This document shows, piece by piece, positions 8,831 to 17,188 of a stretch of 64,000 nucleotides of DNA (the stretch's first letter is position 1; each line of letters starts with the position of its first letter). Position numbers and translations under genes: made by a program. The notes under the pieces are model-generated. The model saw only the letters and a program-made list of their open reading frames with translations. It ran no database searches and was not told the DNA's origin. This DNA is from Mesobacterium_A hydrothermale (GTDB taxonomy: Bacteria; Pseudomonadota; Alphaproteobacteria; Rhodobacterales; Rhodobacteraceae), in the NCBI RefSeq assembly GCF_035818635.1, contig NZ_JAYLLH010000009.1, forward strand, positions 62,001 through 126,000, written 5' to 3'.

Positions 8831-10366
8831 ATGCAACAGACCCTGACCCTGCGCGGCTTGCCCGCGACCCTGGCCCGCGATGGATGGTGGCTGGCGACAG
8901 AAACCCACCCGCTTGGCACCGCGCAGCCGCCGCTTTCCCCAGGCAGCGCCCGCAGCGCGACAGGCCCCGGCCCGCGCCGCGCTGGGATGCTACTGGCGCT
9001 GGTGCTGCTCGCCGATCTGCTGTTCTGGCGTCACGCCCCCGGGCTGTCGCTGGCGGTCTTTGCCGCGGCGATCTTTGCCGTGGCATGGATCGTTTCAACC
9101 CCACGTCGCAATACCGCCTTGCCCGCGCTGGTGCTGATCGTCAGCGCCCTGCCGGTCCTGGACTATGTGCAGCCGGTTTCGGTTTTTCTGCTGCTGCTGG
9201 GTCTTGTGGTGTCTCTGGCGTGGCTGCACTTGCCCCCTGGTCAGGGTGCCACGCCCCTTCTGTCCGCCGCCGGACGGCTGGCCCGGTCGCTGCCCCTGCG
9301 CGGCATGCAGGACCTTGTCGGCGCACTTCGTCAGGTCAACAGCTTTCGCGCGCCCCTGGCCACCGGCGACGGCTGGCCGCTGATACGCAACCTGATGCGC
9401 AACTGGGCCTTTCCCATCGGCGGCGCGCTGATCCTGATGTCATTGCTGGTCGTGGCGAACCCTGTGATCGACAGGTCGATCTATAACCTGCTCAACTGGC
9501 AGATCGACGCGGCAGGATTGTTGCGCCGCGCGCTGTTCTGGATCGGTCTTGCGCTGATCTTGTGGCCGGTGTTGCAACCCCTGCCTGCCGCGCCCAAGAA
9601 AGTCTCTAAAACGGGCAGAACTTGGCATTTTGGCCTGAACGCCGGGTCGGTTCTGCGCTCTCTTTGGGTGTTCAATGCGATGCTTGCGGTGCAGACGATG
9701 ATGGATGCGTCGATCTTGCTGGGCGGCGCCAATCTGCCCGAGGGGGTCAGCTATGCCACCTATGCCCATCGCGGCGCGTACCCGCTGCTGATTACGGCGC
9801 TGCTGGCCGGTGGATTCGCGCTGGCCGCGCGTCCGTTCCTGCGGGAACATCGGGCGCTGAAACCGCTTCTGGTGCTGTGGCTGGTGCAGAACGTGGCGCT
9901 GTGTGCCTCGGCCGCGCTGCGGTTGGAAATCTATATCGACGCCTATGGCCTGACCTTCCTGCGCATCCGTGCCTTGATCTGGATCGCGCTTGTTGCCGCC
10001 GGGCTGCTGCTGACCGCGTGGCAAATCCTGCGGGCGCGTTCCAACGGCTGGCTTTTGGCGCGTGCGGCAATGCTGGGCATCGGTACGCTTTATTTCGCGT
10101 CTTTTGTCAACTTCAGCGCGATCATCGCCGACAACATCCTGAGCCGGATGGAAAAGGGGCTGCGGTCGGATTTCAGCTATCTTTGCGATCTGGACGACAC
10201 CGCCGCGGGCGTGATCATCGACCACGATGTCAAAAACTGGGACGGCCGCCGCCTGTACTGCCCCATCGCCGCGCCGCAGATCAAGGATTGGCGGGATTGG
10301 GGCTTTCGGAAAGCGCGGCTGGCCCGCTATGTTTTCACCACGGAAGAAACGGGGGCACCGCAATGA
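8831..10366 (+). CDS. DUF4173-family polytopic membrane protein
   Basis: A 511-residue inner-membrane protein with roughly ten hydrophobic segments. The central region around the segment MMDASILLGGANLPEG, followed by YATYAHRGAYPLL, is the pattern I associate with DUF4173. ATG 8831 follows a strong AAGGAGA. Its last codons overlap the response regulator start (ATGA), so the three genes DUF4173, regulator and kinase form one coupled unit, and the membrane protein may be the sensed element or the output. No biochemical function is known to me for this family; the context echoes the CreBC-CreD arrangement, where an inner-membrane protein is encoded with a two-component system. Confidence 0.8.
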   Translation: MQQTLTLRGLPATLARDGWWLATETHPLGTAQPPLSPGSARSATGPGPRRAGMLLALVLLADLLFWRHAPGLSLAVFAAAIFAVAWIVSTPRRNTALPALVLIVSALPVLDYVQPVSVFLLLLGLVVSLAWLHLPPGQGATPLLSAAGRLARSLPLRGMQDLVGALRQVNSFRAPLATGDGWPLIRNLMRNWAFPIGGALILMSLLVVANPVIDRSIYNLLNWQIDAAGLLRRALFWIGLALILWPVLQPLPAAPKKVSKTGRTWHFGLNAGSVLRSLWVFNAMLAVQTMMDASILLGGANLPEGVSYATYAHRGAYPLLITALLAGGFALAARPFLREHRALKPLLVLWLVQNVALCASAALRLEIYIDAYGLTFLRIRALIWIALVAAGLLLTAWQILRARSNGWLLARAAMLGIGTLYFASFVNFSAIIADNILSRMEKGLRSDFSYLCDLDDTAAGVIIDHDVKNWDGRRLYCPIAAPQIKDWRDWGFRKARLARYVFTTEETGAPQ

Positions 10367-11037
10367 AGATCCTGGTCGTGGACGACGACCCGCGCCTGCG
10401 CGAACTGGTGGGGCTGGCGCTGGAGCGTGCCGGATTCACCGTGATCGGTGCCGCCGACGGCCAGATCGCCCTGACCCACGCCGCCCGTGAAAATCCGGAC
10501 CTGATCGTCCTGGACATCGGCCTGCCGGAACTGGACGGGTTCGAAATCTGCCGTCGCATCCGCGCCACGTCACAGGTGCCCATCCTGTTCCTGACGGCGC
10601 GTGACGATGAAATCGACCGTGTGGTCGGGCTGGAGCTTGGGGCCGACGACTATGTCACCAAGCCATTCAGCCCGCGCGAGTTGGTCGCCCGGGTGCGGGC
10701 GATCCTGAAACGTACCAACGCCCCGCAGGCGCAGACGGTGTCGCGGCACGGGCGTCTGTCGCTGGACCGCGCGGCACACCGTTGCCATGTGGATCACGCC
10801 ACCGTCCCCCTGACCGCGACAGAGTTTTCCCTGCTCGACGACTTGGCGAAACATGCCGGCCAGGTGCGCAGCCGGGCGCAACTGATCACCGCGATCTGGG
10901 GGGCGCACAGCCCGGTGTCGGATCGCACGCTGGACAGCCACCTGCGCAACCTGCGCCGCAAGCTGACCGACGCGGGCTGCCCCGAGGCAGTGGAAACACT
11001 GCATGGTGTCGGCATTCGGCTGGGGCCTTGCGCGTGA
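10363..11037 (+). CDS. OmpR/PhoB-type response regulator
   Basis: The 224-residue protein has a receiver domain (acidic triad start D7-D9, phospho-acceptor D51 in LIVLDIGLP, Thr in FLTARDD, Lys in YVTKPFSPREL) and a C-terminal winged-helix DNA-binding domain (LTATEFSLLDDL, LDSHLRNLRRKL). It is encoded in a 4-nt overlap with the DUF4173 gene before it and the kinase after it. It should bind DNA as a phosphorylated dimer; its targets may include the polysaccharide genes around it, but that is inference from position only. Confidence 0.93.
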   Translation: MKILVVDDDPRLRELVGLALERAGFTVIGAADGQIALTHAARENPDLIVLDIGLPELDGFEICRRIRATSQVPILFLTARDDEIDRVVGLELGADDYVTKPFSPRELVARVRAILKRTNAPQAQTVSRHGRLSLDRAAHRCHVDHATVPLTATEFSLLDDLAKHAGQVRSRAQLITAIWGAHSPVSDRTLDSHLRNLRRKLTDAGCPEAVETLHGVGIRLGPCA

Positions 11038-12002
11038 CCCGCCGCTGGCGGCCTTCGCTGGGGTTCGTACTGGGGGGTGCCCTGACCGGGACGCTGGCGC
11101 TGTCTTTCGCGGGACTGGTGGTGTTGCGCTATCTTGGGCCGGAAATCGGGTTCAAGAACGCCGCGATCCTGCTGGCGCTGATCATCACCAGCGTGACCGG
11201 GGGCCTGGGCTGGCTGATGGTGCGACTTCTGGTGCGCCCGATCCGCGCGTTGGAACGGTTCGCTGCCGACACGCGCGCGGGCGCCGGCCCGGTCGATCCG
11301 CCCGCCCATTTCGGAACGCAAGAAACCCGGCAAACGGCGGTCAGCGTGATCGACATGGCCCGCACCCTTCAGGACCGCGAAGCGACGATCCGCAGCTTTA
11401 CCGACCATGTCACGCACGAGTTGCGCACCCCGGTCAGCGCGATCCGGGCAGCGGTGGAACTGCTGGAAGACAGCCCCGACCTGACCGACACCGACCGCCG
11501 TCTGCTGGCCAAGGTGGCCGGGGCAAACCAGCAGATCGACCAACAACTCGAAGCGTTGCGCCGTGCCGCCCGCGCCCGCGAAAGCCGGTACATCGGGGAC
11601 AGCCGGCCGGCCGATCTACTTGACGAGATGCGCGCCGCCCATCCGGGCCTGAAAATCGCGATTCAGGGCGAAACAGAGCCTGTTTCGATGGCCGCGGAAG
11701 GCGTCAGCCTGATCCTGTCCCACCTGTTGGGCAACGCGGTGGCGCACGGGGCGACCAGCGTTCTGATCGACGTTGGTGACAACGCCCTTTCGGTCACCGA
11801 CGATGGGCCCGGCATCTCTGAAGGCAACCGGGACCGCATCTTTGACCCGTTTTTCACCACGCGGCGCGACAGCGGTGGCACCGGAATGGGTTTGACGATC
11901 GTGCGCAACATCCTGACCAGCCATGGCGGCGAGATTACCCTGAGGCCCAGCACGGCGGGCACAAGTTTCGAGCTGCGCTTCGCCCGAAGAGGGACGGCTT
12001 AA
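11034..12002 (+). CDS. Sensor histidine kinase (HisKA type)
   Basis: The 322-residue kinase begins at GTG 11034, inside the stop of the regulator gene; the longer frame back to 10782 is overlap with that gene. Two membrane segments near the N-terminus (residues about 9-30 and 38-60) flank only a few residues, so there is almost no periplasmic sensor loop and the signal is probably sensed in or at the membrane, perhaps with the DUF4173 protein. A HAMP-like linker precedes the H box VTHELRTP with phospho-acceptor H128, followed by the ATPase domain (LLGNAVAHG, DDGPGIS, GTGMGLTIV). It ends in a 4-nt convergent overlap with the SDR gene. Confidence 0.92.
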   Translation: MTRRWRPSLGFVLGGALTGTLALSFAGLVVLRYLGPEIGFKNAAILLALIITSVTGGLGWLMVRLLVRPIRALERFAADTRAGAGPVDPPAHFGTQETRQTAVSVIDMARTLQDREATIRSFTDHVTHELRTPVSAIRAAVELLEDSPDLTDTDRRLLAKVAGANQQIDQQLEALRRAARARESRYIGDSRPADLLDEMRAAHPGLKIAIQGETEPVSMAAEGVSLILSHLLGNAVAHGATSVLIDVGDNALSVTDDGPGISEGNRDRIFDPFFTTRRDSGGTGMGLTIVRNILTSHGGEITLRPSTAGTSFELRFARRGTA

Positions 12003-12769
12003 CCGATCACCCGCGGCTTGCGTCGTTTTCCGGTCAGCAGCGCCTTGATTTTTCCCTTCAACCCGATCGGCGGCAGCACCTCGGTGTTTTGCTCGAACGT
12101 TGTGCCGTTCAGCGCGGGATCGGCCCAAAGTGCCAGTGCGACACCCCATTCCGCCGACACCTCGGGCGGCAGACCGTCGGGAATGCCCATCCGGGTCTTC
12201 AACATCCCCGGCATCCAGTCGCCGATCACGATATCGGGGAATCTGTCTCCCAGATCGGCCACCAGGGCACGGGTCAGGATCCGCGCGGCGCCCTTGGACA
12301 CGGAATAGGCCGAAGACGTGGGCAGCGGGTTCAGGTCGGCAAAGGTTGCCACGTTCAGCACCCGGCCCCGACCCCGTTCGGCCATGTGCCGCAGCACCGC
12401 GTGAGAACAGTTCACCATGCCACCCAGGTTGGTGTTCACCACCGCCATGAAATCGCTGGCCGAGGCTTCTAGGAAGTCCACCTTGGGATAGGTCGCGGCG
12501 TTGTTGATCAGCAGGGCGATAGGGCCATGGTCGGCCTCGATCCGGTCGATTTCTTCTGCAACAGAGACTGAATCAGCGACGTCCTGCGCCACCGGATAGA
12601 ACGCGCCGCCATGGCACTGGGCGTGGGTTTCCCGCAGCGCGCCCGGCGTGCGGCCAAAGCCGAAAACCGTGAAGCCCCGCGCCGTCAGCGCCACCGCCAT
12701 GGCGCGCCCAAGGCCCGATCCTGCACCTGTAAGGACAACGCAACCGTCGCTTACAGTCAAAGTGGTCAT
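11999..12769 (-). CDS. Short-chain dehydrogenase/reductase
   Basis: The 256-residue classical SDR has the cofactor motif TGAGSGLGRA near residue 15, the LINNAATYP motif, and a catalytic Tyr and Lys in YSVSKGAA. It overlaps the GMC oxidoreductase gene by ATGA and is the third gene of the acyltransferase-GMC-SDR trio. It probably catalyses NAD(P)-dependent reduction or oxidation of an alcohol or keto group on the same small molecule or sugar handled by the GMC enzyme. No specific substrate can be named. Confidence 0.87.
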   Translation of the reverse strand: MTTLTVSDGCVVLTGAGSGLGRAMAVALTARGFTVFGFGRTPGALRETHAQCHGGAFYPVAQDVADSVSVAEEIDRIEADHGPIALLINNAATYPKVDFLEASASDFMAVVNTNLGGMVNCSHAVLRHMAERGRGRVLNVATFADLNPLPTSSAYSVSKGAARILTRALVADLGDRFPDIVIGDWMPGMLKTRMGIPDGLPPEVSAEWGVALALWADPALNGTTFEQNTEVLPPIGLKGKIKALLTGKRRKPRVIG

Positions 12770-14337
12770 GGCGCTGGCTCCCTGGTCATGGCATCGGCAA
12801 CACGCAAGGCGTTTGCGGCAATGGTCAAGCTGGGGTTCACCCCCATGGATGTGGGCATGAACGACGAATCCACCACCCAGAGGTTGACGATATCATGTGC
12901 ACGGCAATTGGCGTTCAGCACCGATTTCGCCGGATCAGAGCCGAACTTCAGCGTTCCGCAGGGATGACCGAAGTTCAGCTCCGGCTGCATCCCCAGGAAG
13001 GCGTGCCGCTGCCCACGAAAAGCCCGCTTCATCGCGCGGCGGAACGCCTTGCGACGGCTGAGAAGTTCCGGATGAAATGAATATTCCAGCTTGATCGCCG
13101 TTGGGTGTGACGGATCAAGAACCACCCGGTTTTCGCGGTAGGGCAAATCTTCCATCAAGCCGACAAAAATCTTGGCCTTGCCGAAGAGTCTCACCGCGAT
13201 TGCCGCGGGAATCCGCGTCATTTGTCGGAGGAAACCGAACCGGCGCAGAGCCGACCGTTCCAGCATGTTGTTCAGGTAAAACACGATCTCGCCATAAGAC
13301 ACGTCGATCCCCATCGCCTGAACCGTGCCCATGCGCTGACCGTCGACATAGTACAGATCGCGCAGCGCCACGGACTTCGACGGGCCGCTGGCCGGTGTGC
13401 CCTTGGGTGGGAAAATCGCCACCATCTCGTTCAGGTGAAACATCAGGTTCCGCCCGACCAGCCCGTTGGAATTGGCGCAGCCATCGGGCCAGGCATCGTT
13501 GGCCGACGCCAGCAGCAGACGCGGAGAGTTGAGCGCACCCCCTGCAAGAACATAGCGGTCCGCGCGCAAGACATGGGTTGCACCGCCATGGCGGACCTCG
13601 ACCCCGTCGATCCGGTTCCCCGTTCCAACAAACCGCGCCACCTCTGCCCTGTCCAGCAGGGCGGCATTTCCGGTGGCCAGTGCCGGTTCAACGCCCGCAC
13701 TGCGGCCGTCCATCTTGCAGGGTTTTGGGCATTTCACGCCCAGGCAGTCCAGGCAGCCGTCGACATGACGGATCGCCGAATGGAGGTGATACGGGTGAAG
13801 GCCCTTGTCACGAAAAGCCTGCATCAGCGCTGCATCCCCCGGGCTTTCGGGCAGGGGATCGCGCAACGGCACGGGGGCCTCGTCCGACAGCGGATCCTGC
13901 GTGCCGCACAGGTCATAGCTGCGGGTCGCCGCATCGAACCACGGGCGCATCGTGTCATAGTCTATCGGCCATCCGCCTGTGGGGTGCGGGCGGTCGGCGC
14001 TGTGTTCGAGATCATGCCGTTCCGGCCGCTCCAGCGTACCGGCATAAAACACGGAAGACCCGCCAACCCCTGCCCCCAATGGTGCAAAAAACGCGCTATC
14101 ACGCCCGTTTAGCCGCAGGTGCACCTGTTCAGGCCAAAGCCCGCGGGTCAGCCGTGCCTCTGGCAGGAACACGCCATCATCCAGACCTTGCCGTTCACTG
14201 CGATAGCCCGCTGGCCCTTTTTCGAGGAACAGCACCTTTTTCCCCGCTTCAGCCAAGGCGCGCCCAGCGGTGCCGCCGCCGATACCGGTGCCGATCACAA
14301 TGGCATCCCAGTGCGTTTCAGCCAGCAGATGGGTCAC
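12766..14337 (-). CDS. GMC-family FAD oxidoreductase with a four-cysteine motif
   Basis: The 523-residue protein starts with the FAD-binding fold IGTGIGGGTAGRAL (from residue 15) and ends with a GMC C-terminal domain (HPCGTLKFG, WVVDSSFMPTSMG, NPSLTIAANALR). GMC enzymes oxidise primary or secondary alcohols. The start is GTG 14337, in a GTGA overlap with the acyltransferase gene; the frame continuing to 14502 reads through that gene. A C-x2-C-x4-C-x3-C cluster at C195, C198, C203 and C207 resembles an iron-sulfur or structural metal site, known to me from only some bacterial GMC branches. It is encoded between an acyltransferase and an SDR, which suggests a shared substrate, possibly a sugar or polyol destined for the envelope. 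Confidence 0.88.
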   Translation of the reverse strand: MTHLLAETHWDAIVIGTGIGGGTAGRALAEAGKKVLFLEKGPAGYRSERQGLDDGVFLPEARLTRGLWPEQVHLRLNGRDSAFFAPLGAGVGGSSVFYAGTLERPERHDLEHSADRPHPTGGWPIDYDTMRPWFDAATRSYDLCGTQDPLSDEAPVPLRDPLPESPGDAALMQAFRDKGLHPYHLHSAIRHVDGCLDCLGVKCPKPCKMDGRSAGVEPALATGNAALLDRAEVARFVGTGNRIDGVEVRHGGATHVLRADRYVLAGGALNSPRLLLASANDAWPDGCANSNGLVGRNLMFHLNEMVAIFPPKGTPASGPSKSVALRDLYYVDGQRMGTVQAMGIDVSYGEIVFYLNNMLERSALRRFGFLRQMTRIPAAIAVRLFGKAKIFVGLMEDLPYRENRVVLDPSHPTAIKLEYSFHPELLSRRKAFRRAMKRAFRGQRHAFLGMQPELNFGHPCGTLKFGSDPAKSVLNANCRAHDIVNLWVVDSSFMPTSMGVNPSLTIAANALRVADAMTREPAP

Positions 14338-16397
14338 TGACCCGCCTCTGCCGTGGCCCGCGCAAAGATCGGGGCAAATGCGCCTCGCAGCGCCAGCGCG
14401 GCAGAGTTCGTCATGTGGTTGTTGTCGAAATACAGACCCAGATCCCCGATCAGCGCGTGGCACTCTCCGCGCGAACACAGTTGCGGCCAGAAATCGACCC
14501 AACGGATCCAGCCTTCAGACTTCAGCTTGGAAAACGGGGCTTCGGCAACCGATGCACGCAACAGCGCATCGGAAGTGGCAACCGTGTCCCGCGTCACCGG
14601 TTTTGCCGCAAGGGGCCAGCCGGCATGCGCCGCCTCTTTGGCTGCAAGACGGGAGTCATAGAACGGAACTTCGGGCGGTTGGCGGATGATCCAAACGTTT
14701 TCGAACCGCTGGTACAGCTCTTTCACTGTTGCCTCGATCGCTTCTGCCACGACCTCTTCCTGCGGCTTGTTCAGCGCCAGCGCGCCTTCTTTCGGCAGAA
14801 CCTGGATGGTGTTTTCAGCATCCAGCCCAACGCCCTTGCCGTGGGTGTAATACGTCCAGCGGCCAATCAGAACGATGTCGCGCAGCGACGGGATGCGGTT
14901 GAACGCCTGTTTGATCTGCAAATTGGCGTTGGAACAGGCCAGATCCTGCGCCGGAGTGGCAAAGCTTTCGACCTTGCGCACATCGAACAGCGGCGGACAA
15001 CCGGCGCGCCAGATGATCATCGCGGGCACACCGGCCTCATGTGCGGCGGCATCCAGACCTTCCTTGAAGGCGCGCACGTGACTGTCGCCCCAGACAAGGA
15101 TTTCCGGGTCGCCCTGCGGGCCAATCGGGCAGATTTCCAGCCCCATCAACGGACCCTTGGCCGGCACTTGGCAGCGGCTCCAATCCTGAAGGAAATCCGC
15201 GCTGGCGTGAATATGGGGCAGGACCGTTGGACCGAACCGGTTTTCCAGCCCATTGTTCTTGTACAGGTATCCGCCGATCCCCAGCAGAACCGCAGAGGCA
15301 GCGACCGCCCCCACCAGAACTGCCGATCCCGGCAGATTGCGCGCGCGACGCACTGGCAGTTCGACATAGCGCCACGACAGATACGCCAGCGCAACCGACA
15401 GCGCCGCCCAGACCAGACCTTCGAAAATGTTGGCATAGCCGCCACGAAGATAGGTCGAGAGGGTGAAAACCGGCCAGTGCCAAAGGTACAGTGAATAGGA
15501 AATCAGCCCGACAAACACCGGCGCCGTCGACGACAGCACCTGGTTCACCATGTTTTCGCCGCGGCCATTGGCGAGGATCAGCAGCGTCCCGATCACCGGT
15601 GCAATCGCGAAATAGCCCGGAAACCGGTCATCCGGCTGGATCATGAAGATCGACAGCACAAGGATGGCAAGCCCCAGAAACGACAGCGGGGCGAAGCCTT
15701 TCCAGACCAGCCCGAAGCGCTGCCCGGCAATCGCCAACAACACCCCCGAAAGCAACTCCCAGGCCCGGAACGGAAACAGGAAGAACGCGGCCGGCTGGTC
15801 CTTGGGGGTGATGAACAAGTTCGCCGCCAGAGACCCGAACAGGATCACCAACAACAGCGTCACGATCGCCCAGCGGAACCGGGCCAGCACCAGGATAAAG
15901 ATCGGCAGAAAGATGTAGAACTGTTCCTCGACCGCCAGAGACCAGGTATGCAGCAGAACCTTTTCCTCGGCCCCGGTGTCGAAATACCCTGCCCCGCGAT
16001 AGAACAGCACGTTCGACAGGTAGACGGTCGACGCGATCAGCGTCTTGCCGAATTCGCGGAATTCGAAGGGCAGCAACAACAGCCACGCCACACCGCTGAC
16101 CACCAGCGCCATCACGAAGAACGCAGGCGCAAGGCGACGGAACCGGCGAACATAGAAATGCAGCATCCAGATAGAACCGGTTTCAAGGTATTCGCGCCAC
16201 AGGATACCGCCGATCAGAAAGCCGGAAATGACAAAGAAGATGTCGACGCCGACGAAACCGCCGCCAAAGCCCGGAATGCCAAAATGATACAGCACCACCG
16301 AAAGAACGGCGATGGCGCGCAACCCGTCGATTTCGCTGCGGTATTGCGCAGCGGGGGCGGGCTTGGTGGTTTTTTGGCCGGTGCCTGAATTGCTCAC
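14334..16397 (-). CDS. OafA-type membrane O-acyltransferase with C-terminal SGNH domain
   Basis: The 687-residue protein has an acyltransferase-3 domain with about ten membrane helices (catalytic His H38 in VLYHFG, then GFVGVDIFFVISGFLI) over roughly residues 20-370. A periplasmic SGNH hydrolase-like domain follows, with nucleophile S439 in GDSH. Such fusions move acetyl groups across the inner membrane onto O-antigen, peptidoglycan or exopolysaccharide. GTG 16397 has a very good AGGAGG 6 nt away; the upstream TTG 16484 has none. It heads a coupled trio with the GMC oxidoreductase and the SDR. Confidence 0.92.
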   Translation of the reverse strand: MSNSGTGQKTTKPAPAAQYRSEIDGLRAIAVLSVVLYHFGIPGFGGGFVGVDIFFVISGFLIGGILWREYLETGSIWMLHFYVRRFRRLAPAFFVMALVVSGVAWLLLLPFEFREFGKTLIASTVYLSNVLFYRGAGYFDTGAEEKVLLHTWSLAVEEQFYIFLPIFILVLARFRWAIVTLLLVILFGSLAANLFITPKDQPAAFFLFPFRAWELLSGVLLAIAGQRFGLVWKGFAPLSFLGLAILVLSIFMIQPDDRFPGYFAIAPVIGTLLILANGRGENMVNQVLSSTAPVFVGLISYSLYLWHWPVFTLSTYLRGGYANIFEGLVWAALSVALAYLSWRYVELPVRRARNLPGSAVLVGAVAASAVLLGIGGYLYKNNGLENRFGPTVLPHIHASADFLQDWSRCQVPAKGPLMGLEICPIGPQGDPEILVWGDSHVRAFKEGLDAAAHEAGVPAMIIWRAGCPPLFDVRKVESFATPAQDLACSNANLQIKQAFNRIPSLRDIVLIGRWTYYTHGKGVGLDAENTIQVLPKEGALALNKPQEEVVAEAIEATVKELYQRFENVWIIRQPPEVPFYDSRLAAKEAAHAGWPLAAKPVTRDTVATSDALLRASVAEAPFSKLKSEGWIRWVDFWPQLCSRGECHALIGDLGLYFDNNHMTNSAALALRGAFAPIFARATAEAGQ

Positions 16398-16681
16398 CGG
16401 GGTCCTCCTGATGCAAAGATCGCCACGTTGCCGTGACGCCGTCTGTTGCGCGGTCCCCAGTTTCCGCGCGGGGATATAAGCCAAGGCTGCACTCTGGCGT
16501 CAACCATGCAAATTCTGTCTGACGACCTGTTAGGTTTCGGTTCTGCCTCGATGGTGACAGTGCCGGTCAATATCGGTCTTTTTAAGGAAACTTTCGGCCT
16601 TTCTTTCCCCAACCATGTTCCTCTGGCCTGTCCCGGCGAATTTGGGCAAGATCGCGCCGGGCAAGTGCAGCAAGGCGTGGC
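16398..16681. other. Divergent intergenic region
   Basis: This 284-bp gap lies between the acyltransferase gene (minus) and the hexapeptide acetyltransferase gene (plus), so it should hold two promoters. I see AT-rich patches around 16470-16510 and 16560-16595 but no convincing paired -35/-10 elements, no repeat and no small ORF worth calling. Confidence 0.3.
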
Positions 16682-17179
16682 ATGGTTTATCACGAACAGA
16701 ACGTATCGGCGGAACACCCGGACTGGAGCCGGGAGGCGATCACGCGGTTCTGGGATCCCGCTGCCAAGCTGATGCGGTCGATTCGCCGGTACCAGGCGTG
16801 CAAGGCCCGTGGCGGGCTGCTATCGCGGATCATGGCGCGATACTGGGTACTGAACCACCTGTTCTGGTCGACCGTCACGCAAAGCGAGATCCACCTGAAC
16901 ACGCGGATCGCGGGCGGACTGCGGCTGACCCATCCGACCGGAATCATCATCCACCCCGACAGCGTGATTGGCCCGAATTGCATGATCTTTCACCAGGTGA
17001 CACTGGCCGGGCCCGTGGTCCTGGGCGGCCACGTCGATATCGGCGCCGGGGCCAAACTGATCGGGCCGCTTTCGGTTGGCGACAACGCCGTGATCGGCGC
17101 CAACGCGGTGGTGACAAAGGATGTACCCGCCGGTGCGACCGTTGCGGGCATCCCGGCACGGATCATCGCGCAAGCCTGA
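16682..17179 (+). CDS. Serine O-acetyltransferase-like hexapeptide transferase
   Basis: This 165-residue protein shows left-handed beta-helix hexapeptide repeats (GGLRLTHPTGIIIHPDSVIG, LGGHVDIGAGAKLIG, VGDNAVIGANAVV) and the catalytic His in FHQVTL, ending in the usual VAGIPARII. It resembles the CysE C-terminal catalytic part but lacks the long N-terminal helical domain, so it is more likely a polysaccharide or sugar O-acetyltransferase (SAT-like, LbH type) than the cysteine-pathway enzyme. It sits between polysaccharide genes and ends 9 bp from the converging glycosyltransferase gene. Confidence 0.85.
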   Translation: MVYHEQNVSAEHPDWSREAITRFWDPAAKLMRSIRRYQACKARGGLLSRIMARYWVLNHLFWSTVTQSEIHLNTRIAGGLRLTHPTGIIIHPDSVIGPNCMIFHQVTLAGPVVLGGHVDIGAGAKLIGPLSVGDNAVIGANAVVTKDVPAGATVAGIPARIIAQA

Positions 17180-17188
17180 GGCAAGGGA

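Noticed and set aside
16682..17179. cysE (cysteine pathway serine acetyltransferase)
   Set aside because: The N-terminal helical domain needed for CysE trimer-dimer assembly is missing and the context is polysaccharide synthesis.
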